Positions 13,329-20,918 of a stretch of DNA of 26,419 bases are shown piece after piece. Source of the stretch: DATEOR01 sp035273885 (lineage in GTDB: Bacteria > Actinomycetota > Thermoleophilia > Gaiellales > Gaiellaceae). The notes beneath the pieces were generated by a model, which had not been told where the DNA came from, made no database searches, and was given only the letters and a program-made list of their open reading frames with translations. The stretch is taken from contig DATEOR010000024.1 of NCBI GenBank assembly GCA_035273885.1, positions 1 through 26,419 on the forward strand. The letters are read 5' to 3'. The stretch's first letter is position 1. Each line of letters starts with the position of its first letter. The position numbers were made by a program, and so were the translations under genes.

Positions 13329-13634
13329 TCAGGCGACTGCGGGTTCGGCCTCCTGCGGGTCGAGGTAGGGGGCGAGCATGCGCTCGATCTGTGGTGCGCT
13401 CACCCGCCCTTCTAGGCGCTCGACCGGCCTCCGGTCTTTCAGGAGGACGAGCGTGGGGACCTGGGTGACGCTGAGGAGCTCAGCCCACTCGGGCGATGCG
13501 TGGACGTCGATTCGAGAGACACGCAGGCGGTCTCGCTCCTTGCGGGCGAGGTGGGCGAGGAGGCTCTCCATCCGCCGTGCGGGCCCTGAGGTCTCCTGGG
13601 TGAAGAACAGCAGCATGGGGGTTGTTTCAGGCAC
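13329..13634 (-). CDS. Thioredoxin-fold protein lacking the CxxC motif
   Basis: A protein of 101 residues with the thioredoxin core: MLLFFTQETSGPARRMESLLAHLA, RVSRIDVHASPEWAELLSV, then the cis-proline strand TQVPTLVLLKDRRPVERLEG. At the place of WCGPC stands TSGPARRM, so no redox cysteine is present and the protein has no cysteine at all. It cannot act as a disulfide reductase by the usual chemistry; a binding or chaperone-like role is possible. The start is GTG 13634, with GGAG 5 nt upstream; ATG 13616 is an alternative but would cut the first strand. Confidence 0.75.
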   Translation of the reverse strand: MPETTPMLLFFTQETSGPARRMESLLAHLARKERDRLRVSRIDVHASPEWAELLSVTQVPTLVLLKDRRPVERLEGRVSAPQIERMLAPYLDPQEAEPAVA

Positions 13635-13750
13635 TGGCGCTCCGGTTCTGCTGGTGCTGGAAGGATTTCCCTGGCCGTGGGGCAGAGAAACCCCGCACGT
13701 TGGGTATCGGCCGGGGTATTGCGCCCGGCGGGGGCGGGGAAGGGGGTGGC

Positions 13751-13756
13751 TAGACT
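13751..13756 (+). promoter_or_regulatory. -10-like box (TAGACT) for the 13764 gene, leaderless
   Basis: CTAGACT is followed by 7 nt and ATG 13764. The region 13635-13750 before it is G-rich and shows no gene. Confidence 0.5.
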
Positions 13757-13763
13757 GGGTGTC

Positions 13764-14150
13764 ATGGAGCTTTTCGACTGGTACTGGCTGGGCGTGAGCG
13801 CCGGGCTGGGCGTCGCCGCAGGGACGGCAGCTGCCTGGATCCAGTCCGCCGGCCCGCGCGTCCTCGGGGCGATCGCATTCGCCATCGCGGCGGTCGTCGG
13901 GATCTTCGTGGCGTTCTTCGTCGCCGGCTGGGGCCCGGCGGTGTGGGCCGGCGCGGCCACGGTCGCGTGGGTGGCGTTGCGACGGCTCGTGCGCGCCGCG
14001 TTTCCGGCCGCGTTTCTCGCCTTCGCATTGCTCGCCTTCATTCCGCTGGTCGGTTACCTGGAGGCCGTCACCGCCCCGCTCGTGGGCGGGCGGCTCCGCC
14101 GCCGCGCGGGCGAGAAGTACGCGGGCCTCCGGGTCCTCGCGAAGGACTAA
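13764..14150 (+). CDS. Small integral membrane protein, unknown function
   Basis: A protein of 128 residues with about four hydrophobic segments: WLGVSAGLGVAAGTAAAWI, RVLGAIAFAIAAVVGIFVAF, a middle segment (VWAGAATVAWVAL) and AAFLAFALLAFIPLVGYLEA. The C-terminus is basic and polar (RLRRRAGEKYAGLRVLAKD), probably cytoplasmic. I recognise no family. Its TAA overlaps the ATG of the phosphatase gene by one base (TAATG), so it is the first gene of an operon with the phosphatase and the isoaspartate methyltransferase. It may anchor or assist the phosphatase, but nothing in the sequence shows this. Confidence 0.7.
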   Translation: MELFDWYWLGVSAGLGVAAGTAAAWIQSAGPRVLGAIAFAIAAVVGIFVAFFVAGWGPAVWAGAATVAWVALRRLVRAAFPAAFLAFALLAFIPLVGYLEAVTAPLVGGRLRRRAGEKYAGLRVLAKD

Positions 14151-15574
14151 TGCCCAAGAAGCTCGTCCTCGCCGTCATCGACGGCCTGACCCCCGCCATG
14201 CTGGAGCGGGCGCTCGGCGAGGGGAGGCTTCCGGCTCTCTCGTTCTTGCGTGAGTCGGGCTCGTACGTGCGCGGCACGACCACCTTCCCTTCGGTCACAC
14301 CGGTCTGCCTGACCTCGATCGCCACCGGTGCGCATCCCGACGCACACCACATCCCGCATCTCGTCTGGTATCACCGGCGGGAGCGCCGGGTCGTCGAGTA
14401 CGGGTCATCCTTCTCGGCCGTCCGCGCGGCGGGGGCGCGCCGCTCTCTCCGTGACTCTGTCTTCGCCATGACCCACGAGCACGTTTCCCCCCGGGCGTTG
14501 ACTGCCTTCGAGGCTCTGGACGACGCCGGGCTCGAGACCGCGGCGATCAACTTCACCTGCTACCGGGGACGCACGCGACACCCGATCAAGCTTCCGCTTC
14601 GCCCGGGCCGCAAACGCTGGTACGAGGCCGCCTACGGGCCGCGCCGGTTCTTCTTCTTCAACCTGTTCGAGTCAGACGCGACCGGGGCTCCGCTGGCGAT
14701 TCGCTCCCGGCCCGAGGGCTCGGTGGACGCATACGCGGCCACGATCGGCCGCTGGCTCGTCACGCGCGACGGCTTCGACTTCCTCGTCTTCTACCTCCCG
14801 GACTACGACTATGCCTCGCACATCTCGGGGCCCGACGCGGCGATGCAGGCTCTCGAGCGCGCGGACGCCGCAGTCGGAGAGCTCGTCTCGGCCGCAGGCG
14901 GCCCGGAAGCCTTCCTCGACCGCTACGCGATCGTCGTCTGCTCCGACCACGGCCAGATGCACGTCGACCGCGTCGCCAGCCTGCAGGACTCCTTCGACGA
15001 CCTTGCGGTCTTCACCGGGCGACGCGGCACCGTCGTGGACGGGTCCGACGTCGTCGTCACCGCGTCGAACCGCTCCGGCATGGTCTACGCCCTGGACGGC
15101 CGCCCGGCACGTCAGCTTGCCGAGCGCCTCGACGCCGCGGCCGGCGTGGACCTCGCGCTCTTCCTCGAGGACGGCGAGGCGGTGGCCCGCAAGGAAGGCA
15201 GAGAGGTGCGCTTCGCGCCCCACGAGAACGGCTGGGCCGTCTCGGGAGACGCGGGCATCCTCGTCGGGGACGAGTATCCGAACGCCTACGAGCGTGTGTG
15301 GTGCGCGCTTGCCTGCCCGAACGCCGGCGAGGTGATCGTTTCCGCCGCGGAGGGATGGGAGTTCGAAGACCTCGGCGGGCGCCACCACGCGGGAGGGGGC
15401 AGCCACGGCTCGCTGCTCGCCGGCGACTCCACGATCCCGATGCTGGCGGCCGGCTTCGACGATCCACCGCTTCCGCACGACGCGCGCATCACCGACCTCG
15501 CGCCGCTGGCGCTCTCCCATTTCGGGGTCCTGCCGCCGCCCACGATGCGGGTGCGCGTCTCGGCCGGTGTCTGA
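14150..15574 (+). CDS. Alkaline-phosphatase-superfamily phosphodiesterase/nucleotide pyrophosphatase
   Basis: A protein of 474 residues. The metal-site and nucleophile motifs are LAVIDGLTPAML (Asp11) and TTTFPSVTPVCLTSIATGAH (Thr50 as likely nucleophile). Further ligands are FYLPDYDYASHISGP (Asp and His), VVCSDHGQMHV (Asp-His) and the C-terminal GGRHHAGGGSHGSLLAGDS. The set fits type I phosphodiesterase/nucleotide pyrophosphatases. There is no signal peptide, unlike many secreted members, so it likely acts in the cytoplasm or at the inner face of the membrane. Substrate unknown; phosphodiesters of nucleotides or lipids are both possible. It overlaps the next gene by 8 nt. Confidence 0.85.
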   Translation: MPKKLVLAVIDGLTPAMLERALGEGRLPALSFLRESGSYVRGTTTFPSVTPVCLTSIATGAHPDAHHIPHLVWYHRRERRVVEYGSSFSAVRAAGARRSLRDSVFAMTHEHVSPRALTAFEALDDAGLETAAINFTCYRGRTRHPIKLPLRPGRKRWYEAAYGPRRFFFFNLFESDATGAPLAIRSRPEGSVDAYAATIGRWLVTRDGFDFLVFYLPDYDYASHISGPDAAMQALERADAAVGELVSAAGGPEAFLDRYAIVVCSDHGQMHVDRVASLQDSFDDLAVFTGRRGTVVDGSDVVVTASNRSGMVYALDGRPARQLAERLDAAAGVDLALFLEDGEAVARKEGREVRFAPHENGWAVSGDAGILVGDEYPNAYERVWCALACPNAGEVIVSAAEGWEFEDLGGRHHAGGGSHGSLLAGDSTIPMLAAGFDDPPLPHDARITDLAPLALSHFGVLPPPTMRVRVSAGV

Positions 15575-16205
15575 ACGCGCCGAGGAGCGCCAGGCTATGG
15601 TGGCCGAGCAGCTTGCCGGCCGGGGCATCACCGACGGCCGCGTGCTCGAAGCGATGGCCCGCGTGCCGCGCGAGCTCTTCGTCGGGGAGCGCGACCTCCG
15701 CAAGGCCTACCGCGACATGCCTCTCCGGATCGGCCACGGCCAGACGATCTCGCAGCCCTACATGGTCGCGGTCATCTGCCAGGCGGCCGAGGTGGGAGAG
15801 GGAGATCGCCTGCTCGACATCGGGACGGGCTCGGGCTATCAGGCTGCAGTGCTCGCCGAGCTGGGCGCCGAGGTGCACACGATCGAGCGCATCCCCGAGC
15901 TGGCCGAGCGGGCGCGGGATCGTCTCGCCCAGGCGGGCTACGACGGCGTGGACGTCCACGTGGGAGACGGGTCGCTCGGCCTCCCGGCGTACGCGCCGTA
16001 CGACGCGATCGTCGTCGCGGCTGCCGCGCCGACCATGCCGGAGTCGCTCTACGACCAGCTCCGTGTTCGCGGCAGGCTTGTCGTTCCCGTCGGCGGGCAG
16101 GAGGGGCAGCGCCTCGAGGTGATCGTCAGGAGCCCCGAGGGGCCCGCCGTCGCGCGGTCGGTCACCTGCCGGTTCGTGCCTCTCGTCGGGGCCGAGGGCT
16201 TTTAG
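15567..16205 (+). CDS. pcm: Protein-L-isoaspartate O-methyltransferase
   Basis: A protein of 212 residues. It has the PCMT signature GHGQTISQPYMVAVI (56-70), the S-adenosylmethionine motif LLDIGTGSGYQAAVL (82-96) and the later VVAAAAPTMPESLYDQL, GGRLVVPVGG-type segment. It methylates isoaspartyl residues in damaged proteins so that they can revert to aspartate. GTG 15567 overlaps the phosphatase stop by 8 nt. Length and motifs are normal for the family. Confidence 0.95.
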   Translation: MSERAEERQAMVAEQLAGRGITDGRVLEAMARVPRELFVGERDLRKAYRDMPLRIGHGQTISQPYMVAVICQAAEVGEGDRLLDIGTGSGYQAAVLAELGAEVHTIERIPELAERARDRLAQAGYDGVDVHVGDGSLGLPAYAPYDAIVVAAAAPTMPESLYDQLRVRGRLVVPVGGQEGQRLEVIVRSPEGPAVARSVTCRFVPLVGAEGF

Positions 16206-16212
16206 TTTCATC

Positions 16213-16239
16213 CGCCCTGATGCGGGAATTTGCAGGGCG
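16213..16239. promoter_or_regulatory. Inverted repeat directly before the PRC-barrel gene
   Basis: CGCCCTG (16213-16219) and CAGGGCG (16233-16239) flank 13 nt and end at the base before ATG 16240. The right part, GCGGGAATTTGCAGGGC, recurs as GCGGGTTTTGCAGGGC at 21844-21859. It could be an operator, or an RNA hairpin that hides the AGGG ribosome binding site. Confidence 0.4.
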
Positions 16240-16683
16240 ATGGACGGGGGTCTTCGCGCGAGCGCGGTCGAAAGCCGACCCGTTTGCTACGCCGATATTC
16301 GCCTCGGCGTCGTCGTAGACGTACTGCTCGACGACGAGCTCAAGCGCGTGCTCGGCTTCGACGTCCTCTGCGGCGACCGCGTGCACCGGTACCTCCCGCT
16401 CGCCGCCTGTGAGATTCAGGAGGCCACGATCGCGGTCCCCTCGGCGCTCGTCCTCATGCGGCAGGAGCTCGACTTCTATCGCCAGCGCGCGCGGGCGCTG
16501 ACCGCCGTCCGCGGCTTCCCGGTGCGCCGGCGGGGAACGGCGCTCGGAACCGTCGTCGATCTGGTCTTCACGCTGGACGGCGAGCTGCTCGAGCTCGTCC
16601 TGGAGTCGGACGACGGCTACGCGATGGCCGAGCCCGGCCCCGGGCTCGTCGTTGGCCCGGATGCCCTGCGGCCAGCCGTCTAA
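16240..16683 (+). CDS. PRC-barrel domain protein
   Basis: A protein of 147 residues. Two barrel-like halves are visible: CYADIRLGVVVDVLLDDELK, RVLGFDVLCGDRVHRYLPL and later GFPVRRRGTALGTVVDLVF, ELLELVLESDDGY. These match PRC-barrel repeats (D..G..lG.v.D...d..g.v..l.v). Such proteins bind RNA, photosynthetic reaction centres or other partners, and the exact role here is unknown. ATG 16240 sits at the end of an inverted repeat that overlaps its ribosome binding site. Confidence 0.7.
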   Translation: MDGGLRASAVESRPVCYADIRLGVVVDVLLDDELKRVLGFDVLCGDRVHRYLPLAACEIQEATIAVPSALVLMRQELDFYRQRARALTAVRGFPVRRRGTALGTVVDLVFTLDGELLELVLESDDGYAMAEPGPGLVVGPDALRPAV

Positions 16684-16696
16684 CCTTTCTCTCCAC

Positions 16697-17161
16697 GTGG
16701 CCACGCAGCCGGACACCGTGACGGGACGAGCCAGTGCGCTCTCGGACGCCGCCGGCGGGGCGTTGCGCCGCCGTGCCAACTGGCTTCAGCTCGCGAAGTT
16801 CTGCGTCGTCGGAGCGACGGGCTACGTCGTCAATCTCGCCGTCTTCGCCACGCTCGTCCATGCGGCGGACATGCACTACATCCCGGCCGCGGTCTGCTCG
16901 TTCCTCGTCGCGGTGACGAACAACTACGTCTGGAACCGGCTTTGGACGTTCCGGCACCAGCGCGGTCACATCGCCTACCAGGGCCTGCGCTTCCTCGTTG
17001 TCTCGTCGATTGCCCTCGCGGCCAACCTCCTTTTCCTCGCGATCCTCGTCGGCATCGGCGTGCCGAAGATTCCGGCCCAGGCGATCGCCATCGCGCTCGT
17101 GACGCCGTGGAACTTCGTCGCGAACAAGCTCTGGAGCTTCCGACGCCAGCCCGCCGCCTAG
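16697..17161 (+). CDS. GtrA-like four-helix membrane protein
   Basis: A protein of 154 residues with the GtrA layout: QLAKFCVVGATGYVVNLAVF, AAVCSFLVAVTNNYVWNRLW, TFRHQRGH, FLVVSSIALAANLLFLAILV and IALVTPWNFVANKLWSFRR. GtrA proteins help flip or deliver undecaprenyl- or decaprenyl-linked sugars across the membrane, and the two glycosyltransferase-like genes after it fit that role. GTG 16697 is taken as the start; a TCTAACCT box ends 10 nt before it and no ribosome binding site is seen. The downstream gene probably overlaps its end by 55 nt. Confidence 0.88.
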   Translation: MATQPDTVTGRASALSDAAGGALRRRANWLQLAKFCVVGATGYVVNLAVFATLVHAADMHYIPAAVCSFLVAVTNNYVWNRLWTFRHQRGHIAYQGLRFLVVSSIALAANLLFLAILVGIGVPKIPAQAIAIALVTPWNFVANKLWSFRRQPAA

Positions 17162-18966
17162 CCCTCGTTCTCGCGCTCGCGGCGTTGGTTGTGCCGACGT
17201 CGGCGGCCGCCGATCCGAAGGCGCCCGTCTACGACTCGCACGGCAATCTCATCGGGACGCCGTTCGTTCCCCAGGACCAGCCCGGTCCCGCCGAGCTGAC
17301 GGACAAGGAGGTGATCGCGGCGACGCTCGCCGATCCAAAGGTCGCTGACTGGGTCGAGCGCTATCCGGCGGACGGGTTGACGAAGCAGGCGACGCTCGAC
17401 GAGGACGCGGGCAGCTGGTCGGTGAAGATCTGGTCGGACCTGCCGGACGCCGGCCAGATCGTGGACGCCAAGGTCGACGACCAGACCGGCGAGGTCACCG
17501 AGGCCTGGACCGGCCCGCAGGTCGCCTGGAAGATGGCCCGCGGCTACGAGGGCGCCTTCGGCCGGGGCATCAACCGGCTGTGGATCTGGCTGACGTTCAG
17601 CGTCGTCTTCCTCGTCGGCCTCGCGGACTTCCGACGGATCGCCTCGGTCCGGAACCTCGACCTCCTCGTGCTCCTCTCGTTCTCGATCTCCCTCTACTTC
17701 TTCAACATCGGCCACGTCTTCACGGCGATGCCGCTCGTCTATCCAGGCCTCGCCTACCTACTCGGGAGGATGATCTGGATCGGAGCACGCGGGCGGGGCG
17801 GGTCCTCGCGGCCCATCTGGCCGGTCTGGGCGCTGCTCGCGGCGACCGTGTTCCTGATGGGCTTTCGCACGACGCTCAACGTCGTCGACTCGAACGTGAT
17901 CGACGTCGGTCTCGCGGGGATCGACGGCGGCCAGCGAATCGTCCAGGGCGAGATGCCGTACGGCCACATGCCGACCGACGACGGCAAGGCATGCGGGCTC
18001 CCCGACTCGGACGGCTACGTCCGCGAGCACGTCCAGACCAACGGGCGCTGCGAGTCGGCGAACGAGCGCGGCGACACATACGGGCCCGTGAGCTATCTCG
18101 CCTACGTTCCGGCGTATCTCATCGTCGGCTTCGACGGGAAGTGGAACGGCGGCTCGAGCGTGTGGGCCGGCCTGCCCGCCGCGCACCTGACCTCGCTCCT
18201 GTGGGATCTCGTCGCGCTCATCGGGATGGGCGTGCTCGGGCTGCGCTTCGGCGGACGCATGCTCGGGGCCACGCTTGCCTTCGCCTGGGCCGCGTATCCA
18301 TTCACGCAGTACGTCTCGAGCTCGAACTCGAACGACGCGATCATGCCGGCGCTCCTCGTCTGGGGCCTCGTCTTCCTCACCTCGCCCCCGACGCGCGGGT
18401 TCTTCCTCGCGCTCGGTGCATGGACGAAGTTCGCCGCACTTCTCCTGCTGCCGCTTTGGGCCTCGTATCCGGACTGGCGCGGTGCGGTGCGGAACAAGCT
18501 CGTCTACCTCCTCGGGTTCGTGCTCGGCACCGCAGCCGCGTTCTGGATCCTCTTCCTGGAGTCCAATCCGCTTCACGCCTCGCGGGTCTTCTGGGACCGG
18601 ACGTTCGGGTGGCAGCTCTCCCGCGCCTCGCCCTTCTCGATCTGGGACTGGGACGAGTACCCCGGCTACCCGGACCTCCACCACGTCCAGACCGGCCTCA
18701 AGGTCGCCCTTCTTCTCGGCGCGCTCGCGCTCTACTTCGTGCCGCGCGTGAAGAGCGAGCTCCAGATCGCCGCGCTCTCGGCCGCGCTCCTGATCGGCTT
18801 CGAAGCCGTGCTGACGCACTGGTTCTACCTCTACATCCCGTGGTTCTTCCCCTTCGTCGCCTTCGCCCTCTTCGCGCCCGCGTTGCTGCCCGCGCGCGCG
18901 GCGGAGCCGGCCGAACCGCCTCCCGAGCTTGAGCACGAGCCAAGAGCACTCGTTCCCACGAGCTGA
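17107..18966 (+). CDS. Multi-spanning GT-C-like membrane glycosyltransferase with N-terminal exported domain
   Basis: About 619 residues from GTG 17107, which lies inside the GtrA gene. This start gives a signal sequence (RRLALVLALAALVVPTSAAA). An extracytoplasmic domain of about 120 residues follows (LTDKEVIAATLADPKVADWV, WSVKIWSDLPDAGQIVDAKV, DDQTGEVTEAWTG) resembling PepSY-type folds. Then come about ten membrane segments. A long loop has NVIDVGLAGIDGGQRIVQGE, PYGHMP and GDTYGPVSYLAYVP, the layout of GT-C/GT87-type enzymes that use polyprenyl-phosphate sugars. Function is inferred from topology and from the neighbouring GtrA and GT87 genes. The start is uncertain. Confidence 0.65.
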   Translation: MELRREQALELPTPARRLALVLALAALVVPTSAAADPKAPVYDSHGNLIGTPFVPQDQPGPAELTDKEVIAATLADPKVADWVERYPADGLTKQATLDEDAGSWSVKIWSDLPDAGQIVDAKVDDQTGEVTEAWTGPQVAWKMARGYEGAFGRGINRLWIWLTFSVVFLVGLADFRRIASVRNLDLLVLLSFSISLYFFNIGHVFTAMPLVYPGLAYLLGRMIWIGARGRGGSSRPIWPVWALLAATVFLMGFRTTLNVVDSNVIDVGLAGIDGGQRIVQGEMPYGHMPTDDGKACGLPDSDGYVREHVQTNGRCESANERGDTYGPVSYLAYVPAYLIVGFDGKWNGGSSVWAGLPAAHLTSLLWDLVALIGMGVLGLRFGGRMLGATLAFAWAAYPFTQYVSSSNSNDAIMPALLVWGLVFLTSPPTRGFFLALGAWTKFAALLLLPLWASYPDWRGAVRNKLVYLLGFVLGTAAAFWILFLESNPLHASRVFWDRTFGWQLSRASPFSIWDWDEYPGYPDLHHVQTGLKVALLLGALALYFVPRVKSELQIAALSAALLIGFEAVLTHWFYLYIPWFFPFVAFALFAPALLPARAAEPAEPPPELEHEPRALVPTS

Positions 18967-20167
18967 GTCGAACCGCGTCGCGCAGGCGATCGCACTCGGG
19001 ATCGTCCTCCTGACGATCTCGTGGGCGCTCCTGCACACCGGCATCTGGAGCCGGACGCAGATCATCGACACACCGGTCTACGAGCGCTACGGCGAGGCGA
19101 TCCTCGACGGCCAGGTGCCCTACCGGGACTTCGACCTCGAGTATCCGCCCGCCGCCTTGCCCGCGTTCGTGCTTCCCGCGCTCGCGCAGGAGGAGGACTA
19201 CGGCGCTGCCTTCGAGGTCCTCATGTGGGCCTGCGCCGTCGCGGCTGTGGTGGCTCTCGGCCTCGCGCTTTCGGCCGTGGATGCCGGAACCGCCCGGCTC
19301 TACGCGGCTGTCTGTTTCCTGGCACTCGCCCCGCTCGCGCTCGGCACGGTGATCCTCTCGAGGTACGACCTCTGGCCGGCGGCCCTGACGATCGGGGCCC
19401 TCGCCGCTCTCGTCGGGCGGCGGGAGCGGGTGGGCTTCGGCCTGCTTGGGCTCGCGGTCGCGGCGAAGATCTACCCGCTCGTGCTGCTACCGCTGGCGCT
19501 TGTGTGGACCGCGAAGCAGAGAGGGACGCGCGAGCTGTGGGTTGGCCTCGTCTGCTTCGCCGGCGTGCTCGCGCTCTGCTTCGTCCCGTTCCTCATCCTC
19601 GCGCCGGGCGGAGTCGCGCACTCGATCGGCACGCAGCTCGGTCGGCCGCTCCAGCTCGAGAGCCTCGGTGCCGCGCTTCTCCTTGCGGCCGACCAGCTCG
19701 GCATCTACGAGGCAACGGTGGAGAGCTCGCACGGCTCGCAGAATCTCGCCGGCTCGTTGCCCGACGCGATCGCCTCCCTCCTCACCGCGTTCCAGTTCGT
19801 CGCCGTCGGCGTCGTCTGGGCGGTCTTCGTGGCCCGTGACCGAGGACGCGAGGGGCTTCTCACCGCCGGCGCGGCTTCGGTCGCCGCCTTCGTCGCATTC
19901 GGAAAGGTGCTCTCGCCGCAGTTCCTCATCTGGCTGCTCCCGCTCGTCCCTGCCGTCGCAGGCGCGGGTGGACTGGCGGCGTGCGCCGTCCTCCTCATCT
20001 CCCTGGTGACGACGCAGCTCTGGTTCCCGTTCCGCTACTGGGATGTGGTCGCGCTCGAACCCGTCGGGTGGCTCGTCGTCGTCCGCGACCTTCTCCTGGT
20101 CGCGCTCTACGCGATCCTCCTGGTCGCCCTCAGTCGACGGCGACGCGAAGCGGCTCGCATCGCGTAG
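18929..20167 (+). CDS. GT87-type (DUF2029) membrane glycosyltransferase
   Basis: A protein of 412 residues with about ten membrane segments. The first outer loop has the DUF2029 pattern TPVYERYGEAILDGQVPYRD followed by FDLEYPPAALP, and later LSRYDLWPAAL and AAKIYPLVLLPLAL. Family members such as mycobacterial mannosyltransferases transfer sugars from polyprenyl-phosphate donors outside the membrane; the acceptor is unknown here. The only suitable start is TTG 18929, 38 nt inside the upstream gene, so the three genes form a tight operon. Its 3' end overlaps the convergent YmdB-type gene by 38 nt. Confidence 0.78.
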   Translation: MSTSQEHSFPRAESNRVAQAIALGIVLLTISWALLHTGIWSRTQIIDTPVYERYGEAILDGQVPYRDFDLEYPPAALPAFVLPALAQEEDYGAAFEVLMWACAVAAVVALGLALSAVDAGTARLYAAVCFLALAPLALGTVILSRYDLWPAALTIGALAALVGRRERVGFGLLGLAVAAKIYPLVLLPLALVWTAKQRGTRELWVGLVCFAGVLALCFVPFLILAPGGVAHSIGTQLGRPLQLESLGAALLLAADQLGIYEATVESSHGSQNLAGSLPDAIASLLTAFQFVAVGVVWAVFVARDRGREGLLTAGAASVAAFVAFGKVLSPQFLIWLLPLVPAVAGAGGLAACAVLLISLVTTQLWFPFRYWDVVALEPVGWLVVVRDLLLVALYAILLVALSRRRREAARIA

Positions 20168-20903
20168 CCCGGCCCTCGTGGTCGCACTCGACCACGGCGC
20201 CCTCGATGCGCACGCCGCCCTCCGCGGGGTGGAAGCGAACCGGCATGGAGGTCCGCATTCGCTCGATCGCGAGCTCCGCCTTGACGCCGATAACGGAATC
20301 GTGCGGCCCGGTCATGCCCGCGTCGGTGATCGCCGCAGTGCCGCCCGGCTGCACGCGGGCGTCGTTCGTCTGCACGTGAGTGTGCGTGCCGATCACGGCG
20401 GTCACCCGGCCGTCGAGCATCCGCGAGAGCGCGACCTTCTCGCTGGTCGCCTCCGCGTGGAAGTCGACGACGACGATCTTGGCTTCGCGCCGCGCTCGCT
20501 CCACGAGCTCGTCGACGATCACGAACGGGCTCTGCGGCGGGCTCAGGAAGAGCGCGCCTTGGAGGTTGATGACGGCGACGGGCGTGCCGTCGACCGCCGG
20601 CTGCACGGTGAGCCCGCCCCCAGGACCGCCGAGGTTCTCGGGCCGGATCACGGGTCCCATACGCTCGAGTACGGGGATGATGTCGCGCTGCCGCCAGACG
20701 TGGTTGCCCAGCGTGATCACGTCGGCCCCCGCGGCGAGGATCTTGTCGGCGAGCTTCGCCGTGATTCCGACGCCGTCGGCGGCGTTCTCGCCGTTCACGA
20801 TGCAGAAGCCGGCGCCGAGCTCTGCCTTCAGCGAGCTCAGCCGTGCTTCGAGGGCCCGCCGGCCGGGGGGTCCGAAGACGTCTGCGATGAAGAGGATGAC
20901 CAG
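20130..20903 (-). CDS. YmdB-type metallophosphoesterase, probably started at CTG
   Basis: About 257 residues from CTG 20903. The N-terminus LVILFIADVFGPPGRRALEA matches the family start (MRILFIGDVxGRPGR) and contains the first metal-binding Asp. NGENAADGVGIT, VITLGNHVWRQRDI, VVDFHAEATSEK and VIGTHTHVQTNDARV supply the remaining calcineurin-type ligands, and MTGPHDSVIG is typical of YmdB. Family members cleave 2',3'-cyclic nucleotides and related phosphodiesters. The first ATG/GTG in frame (GTG 20798) would remove the metal-binding Asp, so CTG is favoured. It follows the M23-like gene after 15 bp in the same reading frame, separated by that gene's TAG. Confidence 0.85.
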   Translation of the reverse strand: MVILFIADVFGPPGRRALEARLSSLKAELGAGFCIVNGENAADGVGITAKLADKILAAGADVITLGNHVWRQRDIIPVLERMGPVIRPENLGGPGGGLTVQPAVDGTPVAVINLQGALFLSPPQSPFVIVDELVERARREAKIVVVDFHAEATSEKVALSRMLDGRVTAVIGTHTHVQTNDARVQPGGTAAITDAGMTGPHDSVIGVKAELAIERMRTSMPVRFHPAEGGVRIEGAVVECDHEGRATRCEPLRVAVD

Positions 20904-20918
20904 CTCGAGCCTGCGGAT

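Noticed and set aside
17758..19071. 437-codon minus-strand frame opposite the glycosyltransferase genes
   Set aside because: Composition is charged and repetitive, no fold is recognisable, and the plus strand encodes clear membrane proteins.
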